Below, piece after piece: positions 1 to 5,581 of a DNA stretch of 6,771 nucleotides (the first letter of the stretch is position 1; each line of letters opens with the position of its first letter). The DNA is from Thermococcales archaeon 44_46 (GTDB lineage: Archaea; Methanobacteriota_B; Thermococci; Thermococcales; Thermococcaceae). A program made the translations under genes and the position numbers. The notes beneath the pieces are model-generated. The model saw only the letters and a list, made by a program, of their open reading frames with translations, ran no database searches and was not told where the DNA came from. The DNA lies in assembly GCA_001507935.1 (NCBI GenBank), contig LGET01000086.1, forward strand, positions 1 through 6,771, read 5' to 3'.

Positions 1-318
1 CTTGACTGGAAGGCAGCTGTTAGTTTGATCTTTGGGATAATAGCCAAGGAGAACGTTATTGCAACATATGGCATAATATATGGCATAGGAGAAAGCGAAG
101 AGGTTCTCATATCGCTGATGCAGAGTGCTATGACTCCCCTACAGGCATTTGTCTTAGCCTTGGTAACCACTTTATATATTCCCTGTATAGCAACAATAGG
201 GGCAATAAGAGCCGAAGGAGGGAATAAGTGGGCTTTGGTAGCCTCTCTCTACAACCTTTTGCTTGCGGGCTTAGTTGGCATACTCGTTTACAACATTGGT
301 CTCTTGCTTGGGTTTTGA
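1..318 (+). CDS. feoB: Ferrous iron transport protein B, C-terminal end (partial)
   Basis: This is the last 105 residues of FeoB, the inner-membrane permease that imports Fe2+ and is driven or gated by an N-terminal GTPase domain lying outside this window. The frame is open from base 1, so the gene continues off the left edge. The fragment begins LDWKAA, continues with the conserved FGIIAKENVIATYG stretch (residues 11-24), and contains the FeoB gate signature YIPCIAT (residues 59-65, Cys62). Two hydrophobic membrane segments are visible, at about residues 47-68 and 78-103. Both are typical of the C-terminal Gate/transmembrane region of FeoB. The stop is followed after 12 bases by the FeoC-like gene, with no terminator between, so the two are probably one transcript. 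Identification rests on remembered family motifs and is strong; only the start is missing. Confidence 0.93.
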   Translation, partial: LDWKAAVSLIFGIIAKENVIATYGIIYGIGESEEVLISLMQSAMTPLQAFVLALVTTLYIPCIATIGAIRAEGGNKWALVASLYNLLLAGLVGILVYNIGLLLGF

Positions 319-330
319 TGGGTGAAGTAG

Positions 331-588
331 ATGGGGAAACTCGATGATGTGCTGGAATTGATAAAGAGTGGAGTAAGAACATCCAAGGAAATAGCTGAGA
401 GGTTAGATCTTACGGTTGATGAGGTTGAAGGAATCATAAAAATCCTAGAAAGCCTGGGCTACGTGGAAAAAGTCGAGATGGGCTCTTCATGTTCGAGCTG
501 TCCCCTAAAGAAAATCTGTCCCGGCAGTTGCGTTGTGTTTAAAGGCAGCATATACGAGCTTAAGAAGGATGACCATAGAAGTACATAA
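331..588 (+). CDS. FeoC-like winged-helix protein with a four-cysteine cluster
   Basis: This 85-residue protein follows feoB by 12 bases. Its ATG is preceded by GGTGA at 321-325 with a 5-base spacer, which supports the start. Residues 1-48 read as a small winged helix-turn-helix: a helix (LDDVLELIKSG), the pair TSKEIAERLDLTVDEVEGII, then a recognition/wing part ending GYVEKVEM. Residues 54-67 hold Cys54, Cys57, Cys63 and Cys67 in a CX2CX5CX3C pattern. Bacterial FeoC proteins have the same order of parts, a winged helix followed by a wing with four cysteines that can bind an Fe-S cluster, and they stabilise or regulate FeoB. By context and layout this is most likely an archaeal FeoC equivalent that senses iron or redox state. 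It may act as a DNA-binding regulator or as a FeoB partner; the sequence does not decide between them. Confidence 0.8.
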   Translation: MGKLDDVLELIKSGVRTSKEIAERLDLTVDEVEGIIKILESLGYVEKVEMGSSCSSCPLKKICPGSCVVFKGSIYELKKDDHRST

Positions 589-612
589 TATGAAAGGTTG
601 TTCATCGAGGGG

Positions 613-638
613 ATATTTAATGCACGTAAAATATTTAA
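613..638 (+). repeat. Two identical ATATTTAA octamers upstream of the nucleotidyltransferase
   Basis: The octamer ATATTTAA occurs at 613-620 and again at 631-638, separated by 10 bases (an 18-base period). The downstream copy is placed as the TATA box of the next gene. The upstream copy may be an alternative TATA element, an operator half, or chance in AT-rich DNA. Confidence 0.5.
626..638 (+). promoter_or_regulatory. Predicted archaeal promoter (BRE + TATA) for the nucleotidyltransferase
   Basis: GTAAAA (626-631) runs into TATTTAA (632-638), an A-rich BRE-like element followed by a TATA-like element. Transcription in Thermococcales starts about 25 bases downstream of the TATA centre, here near 659. 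That would give a leader of roughly 11 bases holding GGTGAT (661-666) before the ATG at 670. The geometry supports both the promoter and the chosen start codon. Confidence 0.6.
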
Positions 639-669
639 GGTAGTAATCCAATGTATTATTGGTGATACT

Positions 670-1911
670 ATGAAAGCTGTTATTCTTGCCGGTGGTTTTG
701 GAACAAGACTGAGGCCGCTCACTTCAACAAGACCAAAGCCCATGATACCGGTTCTCGGCAAACCAAACCTCCAGTATATACTTGAAAACCTGGAGAAGAT
801 AAAAGAGATTGACGAGGTTATCCTTTCTGTGCACTACATGAGGGGAGAAATTAGGGAATTCATAGAGGACAAAATGAGCGATTATCCGAAAGACATAAGG
901 TTTGTCAACGACCCGATGCCCTTGGAAACTGGTGGTGCCATCAAGAACATTGAGGAGTTCGTGGGAGAGGAATTTTTGGTTATTTATGGGGACGTTTTTA
1001 CCAACTTCAACTTTGAAGAGCTCATAAAAGCACACAGAGAAAACGATGGACTCGTTACTGTAGCTCTAACAAAAGTCTATGACCCGGAGAAATACGGTGT
1101 TGTTGTTACAAACGAGGAAGGAAAGATAGTTGATTTTGAAGAAAAGCCCCTAAAGCCCAAGAGCAACGTAGTAGATGCGGGAATTTACATGGTTAACAAA
1201 GAAGTCCTGAAAGAGATACCCAAAGGAAAAGAGGTCTACTTTGAGAGGGAAGTTCTTCCAAGGCTCGTGAGTCAGGGCCAGGTTTATGGCCACATGATGC
1301 CGAGAGAGAACTACTGGGTTGATCTTGGAACTCCCGAAGACTTCTTCTATGCTCACCAGCTTGCACTGGATGAAATCGCCAAGAACAATGGGTATTATAC
1401 TGTAGAAGAAGGAGCTGAAGTGCCAGAGGACGTTGAGATACAGGGGCCAGTGTACATTGATAGGAATGTCAAAATAGGACACGGAGTTAAAATTAAGGCA
1501 TATACCTACATTGGGCCAAACACAGTTATAGAGGACAAAGCATATCTCAAGAGGTCAATACTCCTGGGATACGACATAATAAGGGAGAGGAGCGAGCTCA
1601 AGGATTCAATTCTTGGAGAAGGTGTTGTAGTTGGCAGAAACGTCATAATAAAAGAAAACGCTGTAATTGGAGACTATGCAAAGATTCACGACAACCTTGT
1701 GATATACGGTGCGAAAGTGCTCCCATGGAAGAAGGTTGAGGAGTACGAGGCGTACATAAAGATAAAGCTCGACCCAACCAAGGTGAGACCGGAGCTTACT
1801 CCAGAAAGATGTCCTCTCGGACTGCCAGAGTGTATATACTCGAAGTTTAGAGCCATGGCAACAGAAAAGCCACCATGTGATGAGTGTATAGAAAACCAGT
1901 GGCTCTTCTGA
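670..1911 (+). CDS. Sugar-1-phosphate nucleotidyltransferase (mannose-1-phosphate guanylyltransferase type) with LbH domain and Cys-rich tail
   Basis: A 413-residue cytosolic enzyme expected to join a nucleoside triphosphate and a sugar-1-phosphate into an NDP-sugar plus pyrophosphate. Residues 1-235 are the Rossmann-like nucleotidyltransferase domain: the signature AGGFGTRLRPLT at 7-18, RPKPM at 21-25 with the catalytic-type Lys23, YGD at 106-108 (metal-binding Asp), FEEKP at 156-160, VDAGIYM at 168-174 and VDLGTPEDF at 217-225. Residues about 253-350 show hexapeptide-like repeats (IDRNVKIGHGVKI, VVVGRNVII) of a left-handed beta-helix. The tail carries Cys381, Cys388, Cys403 and Cys406 (CX6CX14CX2C), which is not a usual part of this family. 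The ATG at 670 is chosen because GGTGAT (661-666) lies just upstream; a TTG at 598 would place the promoter inside the gene. GDP-mannose is the likeliest product (for glycans or mannosylglycerate), but dTDP- or UDP-sugar synthesis cannot be excluded. Confidence 0.85.
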   Translation: MKAVILAGGFGTRLRPLTSTRPKPMIPVLGKPNLQYILENLEKIKEIDEVILSVHYMRGEIREFIEDKMSDYPKDIRFVNDPMPLETGGAIKNIEEFVGEEFLVIYGDVFTNFNFEELIKAHRENDGLVTVALTKVYDPEKYGVVVTNEEGKIVDFEEKPLKPKSNVVDAGIYMVNKEVLKEIPKGKEVYFEREVLPRLVSQGQVYGHMMPRENYWVDLGTPEDFFYAHQLALDEIAKNNGYYTVEEGAEVPEDVEIQGPVYIDRNVKIGHGVKIKAYTYIGPNTVIEDKAYLKRSILLGYDIIRERSELKDSILGEGVVVGRNVIIKENAVIGDYAKIHDNLVIYGAKVLPWKKVEEYEAYIKIKLDPTKVRPELTPERCPLGLPECIYSKFRAMATEKPPCDECIENQWLF

Positions 1912-1914
1912 ACC

Positions 1915-1928
1915 TTTTATTCTTTTTT
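1915..1928 (+). terminator. T-rich transcription terminator of the nucleotidyltransferase gene
   Basis: TTTTATTCTTTTTT begins three bases after the TGA stop and has no stem-loop before it. Archaeal RNA polymerase terminates on such non-template T tracts. The tract runs up to and just into the stop codon of the convergent dacZ gene, so it serves the + strand only. The minus strand shows no T tract here. Confidence 0.7.
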
Positions 1929-2724
1929 AATGCAGCCTTGGGTTGTACTCGAAGATTATCTTCCCGTCCTTGAAGACTCTCACTATCCCGCTCTCTGACA
2001 CTGTTATTGCTATTGCTTTAGTAACTTTTGAAATCCCTGCCGCTGCTAGGTGTCTGCTTCCCAGCCCGGAGGGAATGTTTACGGTTACTTTCTTAAAATC
2101 GATGTCCAAATACCTTCCCGCACATAGTACTCTGCCTGACCTGCTTATAACAAAGGCTCCATCCAAAAATGCGAACTCCTTTATAATTTCCTTACTCTCC
2201 TTATCGAAGATGTTTATCTTATATCCCTTGAAGGGGTTTGGCACCATCTGATGGGAATGTTTGATAACGTTTTGTGTATCTCCTATCACAAATATTGTCC
2301 CTACTGGCTTTCCTTCTCTGCCTTCAAGGCTGAGCTCTATGGCAAGCTCAAGAACTTCCTGGAAAATGTGCTCAATTTGAGAGAAAAACTCATCTTTAAC
2401 CTCCACAGCCTTTCTGGCCTTTCTAATGCCCAGTGTGAATGGAGTTACATATATGAACGCCTCTCCTTCTTTGATTATCCCTTCGGCAATCATAAAGCTT
2501 GAGGCAAGATTTACAAGGTTTTTGGTTCCCAGTGAAAGAGGAAGGGGAAGGACTTTAAAGCGGCGCTGTTTGTTTGTTTCTTTACCAACCAGAAGAATCG
2601 GTATATTCACTTTAGGGGGCTTTTTTAGCTCTATACCAATAATAACTAGGGCTTTAATGTCCAAGAGTTTTGTGAGTTCCAAAGCTTTTGTGAGGAGTAC
2701 TTCTGCGTAGTTGTTTTCCTGCAT
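1927..2724 (-). CDS. dacZ: Diadenylate cyclase, archaeal DacZ type (c-di-AMP synthase)
   Basis: A 265-residue protein predicted to condense two ATP into the second messenger c-di-AMP. The C-terminal half (about 135-258) is a DisA_N/DAC domain: the leading EGREGKPVGTIFVIGD (134-149), DGA at 188-190, GLGSRH at 220-225 and SESG at 243-246. The usual bacterial form is DGA ... GTRHR; here Leu226 follows RH. Residues 1-115 form an alpha/beta region (ALVIIG, IPILLVG) consistent with the PK_C-like N-terminal domain of archaeal DacZ. No membrane segment is seen, unlike bacterial CdaA. An in-frame ATG at 2793 would add 23 residues, but a good TATA box (2759-2766) lies inside that extension, and AGGGG (2730-2734 on this strand) precedes the ATG at 2724, so the shorter start is preferred. 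c-di-AMP is known to be made by DacZ in Haloferax; ion or osmotic control here is inference. Confidence 0.88.
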   Translation of the reverse strand: MQENNYAEVLLTKALELTKLLDIKALVIIGIELKKPPKVNIPILLVGKETNKQRRFKVLPLPLSLGTKNLVNLASSFMIAEGIIKEGEAFIYVTPFTLGIRKARKAVEVKDEFFSQIEHIFQEVLELAIELSLEGREGKPVGTIFVIGDTQNVIKHSHQMVPNPFKGYKINIFDKESKEIIKEFAFLDGAFVISRSGRVLCAGRYLDIDFKKVTVNIPSGLGSRHLAAAGISKVTKAIAITVSESGIVRVFKDGKIIFEYNPRLH

Positions 2725-2758
2725 TATTACCCCTAAGTGTAAATATGGGCAGTTTGGC

Positions 2759-2766
2759 CTTATAAA
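2759..2766 (-). promoter_or_regulatory. Predicted TATA box of dacZ
   Basis: On the minus strand this reads TTTATAAG, a close match to the archaeal TATA consensus. A start site about 25 bases downstream would fall near 2737, leaving a leader of about 13 bases with AGGGG before the ATG at 2724. It is the main argument for the shorter dacZ start. Confidence 0.65.
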
Positions 2767-2805
2767 CATTATTTCAAGAAGCAACACATCCATGGTGGAA
2801 TTAAC

Positions 2806-2820
2806 ACAAAGTATTTTAAG
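2806..2820 (+). promoter_or_regulatory. Predicted promoter (BRE + TATA) of the ubiX operon
   Basis: ACAAAG is followed by TATTTTAAG at 2812-2820. The expected start site is near 2841, giving a leader of about 16 bases that contains GGTGA (2846-2850) before the ubiX ATG at 2857. This promoter and that of dacZ lie back to back, with TATA boxes about 50 bases apart. Confidence 0.55.
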
Positions 2821-2856
2821 TATCCGAGATAAAAAGGGTCTAAATGGTGAAGAAGT

Positions 2857-3390
2857 ATGAAGATTGTGGTTGCCGTTACGGGTGCTAGTGGGGTTGTTTA
2901 TGGTGTTCGACTGATCGAAGTTCTAAAAGATCTGGGTCATGATGTTGTTAGTGTCGCTTCTGAAACGGCTTTAAAGGTCATAAAGCACGAACTGGGAATT
3001 GAGTTTAGGCCTGATTTCAGTGAGGATGACCTTTTTGCGCCAATAGCTTCGGGTTCTTACCCGTTCGATGCTCTCGTTGTGGCTCCATGTTCAATGAAAA
3101 CGCTGAGCGCTATAGCGAATGGGTATGCCGATACTCTTATTACAAGGGCTGCAGACGTTGCTCTAAAAGAACGAAGGAAGGTAGTATTGTTGATAAGGGA
3201 GACCCCTTTAAACTTGGTGCATATCCAAAACATGTTGAAGGTTACCCAAGCAGGAGCTATTGTTATGCCAGCATCTCCAGGTTATTACCATAAGCCTAAA
3301 AATTTAGACGACATCATTAATTTTATAATCGGGAAAACTTTAGACATCTTGGGGATACCTCACAATTTGTACAGGCGATGGGGTGAGTAG
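2857..3390 (+). CDS. ubiX: Flavin prenyltransferase UbiX (prenylated-FMN synthase)
   Basis: A 177-residue flavoprotein of the UbiX/PAD1 family, close to the normal family length. It transfers a dimethylallyl group to FMN, making the prenylated-FMN cofactor of UbiD-type decarboxylases. The N-terminus has the FMN-binding VTGASG (7-12) and later ASET (34-37). The core signature is present: [20 protein letters not shown] (76-95), then [11 protein letters not shown] (97-107), RETPLN (114-119) and [10 protein letters not shown] (138-147). The end [11 protein letters not shown]...RRW (157-175) is also typical. GGTGA lies six bases before the ATG. Thermococcales do not make ubiquinone; a plausible client is the UbiD-like trans-anhydromevalonate-5-phosphate decarboxylase of the archaeal mevalonate route, but no such gene is in the window. 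The gene is first in an operon with the Lrp-like regulator. Confidence 0.93.
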   Translation: MKIVVAVTGASGVVYGVRLIEVLKDLGHDVVSVASETALKVIKHELGIEFRPDFSEDDLFAPIASGSYPFDALVVAPCSMKTLSAIANGYADTLITRAADVALKERRKVVLLIRETPLNLVHIQNMLKVTQAGAIVMPASPGYYHKPKNLDDIINFIIGKTLDILGIPHNLYRRWGE

Positions 3391-3391
3391 G

Positions 3392-3874
3392 ATGATATAT
3401 CTTGACGACCTGGACAGGGCGATTTTAAAGATTCTTAAGGAAGATGCGCGGATAACAATTTCTGAGATTAGTGAGAAGTTGGGTAAGCCTGAATCTACCA
3501 TACATTTCAGAATAAAGAAGCTTATCGAGAAGGGAATTGTGGAAAAATACACGATAGTTCTGGGAGAAGTTGCAAGGCCTAAGGAAGTTGCTTTTGTAGT
3601 AATAGGTATAGAAAAACCAGTAATAGAGGACTTTTTAGGGAGATACCTTGAGTATGTGTCAAGAAACCTGGCAAATCTCCCCAATATTCTCTTGGTGGCA
3701 AAAACGGAGGACGAGAAGATAGTTGCCCTCGTTGGGGCGGAAACGAAAAATGAGTTGAATGAGTTCATTGAGGAAAACATAAAGACCATACCAAGTGTGC
3801 GGGAGGTTGTGGTTTATCCAATAACGGAGTTCAAGAAGGGAGAAGAAATTAAGGGGCTGCTGCTGGGGATTTAA
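3392..3874 (+). CDS. Lrp/AsnC-family transcriptional regulator
   Basis: A 160-residue regulator with the standard two-part layout. Residues 1-55 hold the N-terminal helix-turn-helix (LDDLDRAILKILKEDARI, then SEISEKLGKPESTIHFRIKKL as the DNA-reading helices, followed by GIVEKY). Residues about 63-146 form the RAM ligand-binding/oligomerisation domain with the usual beta-alpha-beta order (EVAFVVIGIE, ILLVAKTEDEKIVALVGAET, VREVVVYPITEFKKG). Such proteins form dimers or larger rings and often respond to amino acids. The ATG at 3392 is one base past the ubiX stop, and its Shine-Dalgarno GGTGA (3382-3386) lies inside the last ubiX codons, so translation is probably coupled. A GTG at 3383 is in frame but would place that site inside the gene. 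It may regulate its own operon; target and ligand cannot be read from the sequence. Confidence 0.88.
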   Translation: MIYLDDLDRAILKILKEDARITISEISEKLGKPESTIHFRIKKLIEKGIVEKYTIVLGEVARPKEVAFVVIGIEKPVIEDFLGRYLEYVSRNLANLPNILLVAKTEDEKIVALVGAETKNELNEFIEENIKTIPSVREVVVYPITEFKKGEEIKGLLLGI

Positions 3875-4384
3875 ATGGAAGTTGAGGTAAAATTTAGGGT
3901 CGTCCTGAATGAAATAAGAGAAAAAATAGAGAAATTGGGGGCTAAACTAGTCAGAGAAGAGATCCAGGAGGATCTTTATTTTGACGTCCCCCTCCCCAAC
4001 CTTCTCCGCATTAGGCATATCGTAAATACAGGCGAGGTTATTCTCGGATACAAAGAGATTAAAGACAAGAGAAATGAAGAATTTGATGAGATAGAGGTTG
4101 AGGTCGGGGATTTTGACAAGACCAGGGAGATTTTAAAGCGTTTGGGGTTTAAAGAGGATATATGGGTTAAGAAGCACCGATATGTGTATAAGCTTGGCAA
4201 CGTTACTTTTGAGCTAAATCGGGTTGAAGGACTTGGAGATTTTCTGGATATAGAGGTCATAAGCGACAACGTAGAAGAGGCGAAGAGGGAGATATGGAAA
4301 GTTGCCGGGATGCTTGGATTAAAAGAGGAAGATGTCGAACCAAGGCTTTACCAGGAGCTTATAAAAGGAAAAAGAGTCACCTAG
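3875..4384 (+). CDS. CYTH-domain protein, class IV adenylate cyclase (CyaB)-like or triphosphatase
   Basis: A 169-residue single-domain CYTH protein. The hallmark EXEXK is at the N-terminus (Glu2, Glu4, Lys6). Other charged tunnel residues are placed as expected: LRIR at 44-47, GYKEIK at 58-63, the acidic IEVEV at 73-77, KKHR at 99-102, FELNRVEGLG at 112-121 and DIEV at 125-128. LYQELI at 158-163 matches the C-terminal Y-E-L type motif of CyaB-like members. Family members bind metal and triphosphate in the tunnel and act as adenylate cyclases, thiamine triphosphatases or tripolyphosphatases. The sequence cannot choose among these, so no symbol is given. The ATG directly follows the TAA of the Lrp-like gene with no gap. 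The stop overlaps the convergent GTPase gene by 8 bases. Confidence 0.87.
   Translation: MEVEVKFRVVLNEIREKIEKLGAKLVREEIQEDLYFDVPLPNLLRIRHIVNTGEVILGYKEIKDKRNEEFDEIEVEVGDFDKTREILKRLGFKEDIWVKKHRYVYKLGNVTFELNRVEGLGDFLDIEVISDNVEEAKREIWKVAGMLGLKEEDVEPRLYQELIKGKRVT
4363..4376 (-). terminator. Candidate T-rich terminator of the GTPase gene, inside the CYTH coding end
   Basis: Read on the minus strand, CTCTTTTTCCTTTT begins directly after the TGA stop of the GTPase gene. A pyrimidine tract with T5 and T4 runs is enough for archaeal intrinsic termination. On the plus strand the same bases encode the Lys-Gly-Lys-Arg tail of the CYTH protein, so the sequence would serve both strands. Confidence 0.45.
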
Positions 4385-5570
4385 CGGTGGCAACTATCTT
4401 TATGATGTCGTTAAACTGAAGCTCGTAGTCTTCTCCTACCCTTCTGTGGGTTTTGGCGTTGATGGCGTAGAGGAAAGTCCTTCCCAAATCGGTGTGCACC
4501 TTAAATGCAAGGTCTCTCGGCGTTGAACCCTTCTTCATGAGAAATACATGCGGCAGAACGTTTCCGAATTGATCGGTTAGCTTGTGTTCATCCTCCACAG
4601 GATAAACAGGGATTAGCTGAAGGAGCTCAAAAACTGCTCTGTTTATCACCTCTTGAACTCCTGTGGAGCCGAACCTGTTGAGCACTTTCTCTTTAATGAG
4701 CTCCAGTCCCTGTTTCTGCTTTTCGTTTAGAGGTCTTAAAATCTTAAAGTCTCCTGAGCCGGGGATGTAGTCGATGTACCCGGCTTTAGCGGCTTTTCTA
4801 AGTGTCAGCTCGGCAGCTGCTGATGTCGGCACTACTATGTACCCTCTTTTCTCCCCTTCTCTGATTAACCGCTTTATCTGCTCATCATCGGCAGCGTCGG
4901 CTTTGTTTGCGGCTATTATCATAGGCTTGTTTATCTTTCTGAGCTCTCTCACGAAGTTAAACAGATCCTCATCGCTCCATTTTGTAGGGTCGTCGTTTAA
5001 ATTCGCTTTATGCATAGCATCGAGTACGTCATCTTCGCTAACTCCAATTCCAGCAAGCTGGTCCGCTATTGCTTTGGAAAGCTTTAAACCCTGCATTTTT
5101 ACTCTTTTTGCAAATTTTTCCCAGTTTTTCCTTAGAATTCCGTATATCCAGTAGTCTATTTCCTTCTCCAGGAACTCTATGTCCTCGACCGGGTCGTGAT
5201 AGTCTGTTGGCTGCCCCTCTGCGTCTGTTTTTCCAGTTGCATCGATAACGTGTATTAGAGCGGATGCCATCCTCAAGTCGTCCAGGAACTTGTTCCCCAA
5301 ACCCCTTCCTTCATGAGCTCCGGGCACTAATCCAGCAACGTCTATCATCTTTATTGGAATGAGAGCGATTCCGTTTTTGTACTGGTAGTTCTGTGGATTT
5401 GGGGTACAGTTAAGCTCTTTGCACGGATGTTCAGCGGTTGCGTAGCTAACTCCTATGTTGGCTTCTATTGTTGTGAAAGGATAATTCGCTATTTGCACAT
5501 CTACAAGCGTGGCAGCGGCGAAAAATGTGGACTTCCCCACGTTTGGTTTTCCTACAACCCCAATTTCCAT
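4377..5570 (-). CDS. ychF: YchF/OLA1-type GTPase with TGS domain (archaeal branch)
   Basis: A 397-residue translation-factor-class P-loop GTPase of the Obg/YchF group. Motifs in order: P-loop GKPNVGKST (7-15), switch I region NYPFTTIEANIGV (29-41), switch II DVAGLVPGAHEGRGLGNKF (77-95), the helical insert about 125-210, G4 NKAD (222-225), G5-like TSAAAE (249-254), and a C-terminal TGS domain (about 322-395). Classical YchF/OLA1 proteins carry NxxE at G4 and prefer ATP; NKAD here predicts normal guanine specificity. The role is probably ribosome-linked, as for relatives, but the exact job is unknown. GAGGTGAT (5574-5581) precedes the ATG with three bases between, which fixes the start. The aminopeptidase stop lies within that site. 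The last 8 bases overlap the convergent CYTH gene. Confidence 0.92.
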   Translation of the reverse strand: MEIGVVGKPNVGKSTFFAAATLVDVQIANYPFTTIEANIGVSYATAEHPCKELNCTPNPQNYQYKNGIALIPIKMIDVAGLVPGAHEGRGLGNKFLDDLRMASALIHVIDATGKTDAEGQPTDYHDPVEDIEFLEKEIDYWIYGILRKNWEKFAKRVKMQGLKLSKAIADQLAGIGVSEDDVLDAMHKANLNDDPTKWSDEDLFNFVRELRKINKPMIIAANKADAADDEQIKRLIREGEKRGYIVVPTSAAAELTLRKAAKAGYIDYIPGSGDFKILRPLNEKQKQGLELIKEKVLNRFGSTGVQEVINRAVFELLQLIPVYPVEDEHKLTDQFGNVLPHVFLMKKGSTPRDLAFKVHTDLGRTFLYAINAKTHRRVGEDYELQFNDIIKIVATAR

Positions 5571-5573
5571 GCT

Positions 5574-5581
5574 ATCACCTC
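5574..5581 (-). promoter_or_regulatory. Near-perfect Shine-Dalgarno site overlapping the upstream stop codon
   Basis: On the minus strand the order is TGA (aminopeptidase stop, 5582-5580) leading into GAGGTGAT and then AGC-ATG of the GTPase gene. The site matches the complement of the archaeal 16S 3' end over eight bases. Ribosomes ending on the aminopeptidase would be placed directly on this site, which suggests coupled translation. Confidence 0.75.

Noticed and set aside
598..669. Extended start (TTG at 598) for the nucleotidyltransferase, adding 24 residues
   Set aside because: The predicted BRE/TATA lies inside this stretch, GGTGAT sits just before the ATG at 670, and family members begin M-K-A-V-I-L-A-G-G as the shorter form does.
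1943..2710. Three plus-strand open frames opposite dacZ
   Set aside because: They lie wholly antisense to a gene with clear DAC motifs, lack recognisable domains, and have odd Ser/Leu/Phe-rich composition.
2725..2793. Extended start of dacZ at 2793, adding 23 residues
   Set aside because: A good TATA box falls within the extension, there is no Shine-Dalgarno site before 2793, and AGGGG precedes the ATG at 2724.
3087..3293. A 68-codon plus-strand open frame within ubiX
   Set aside because: It is in another frame inside a full-length ubiX with intact motifs and has no Shine-Dalgarno support, so it is a shadow and not a sign of a frameshift.
3383..3391. GTG start of the Lrp-like gene at 3383, overlapping ubiX
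   Set aside because: The only good Shine-Dalgarno site (3382-3386) would overlap that codon, while it is correctly spaced for the ATG at 3392.
4774..5154. A 126-codon plus-strand open frame opposite the GTPase gene
   Set aside because: It is antisense to the well-defined GTPase and rich in Ser/Ala/Phe as expected from the complement of Lys/Glu-rich codons.
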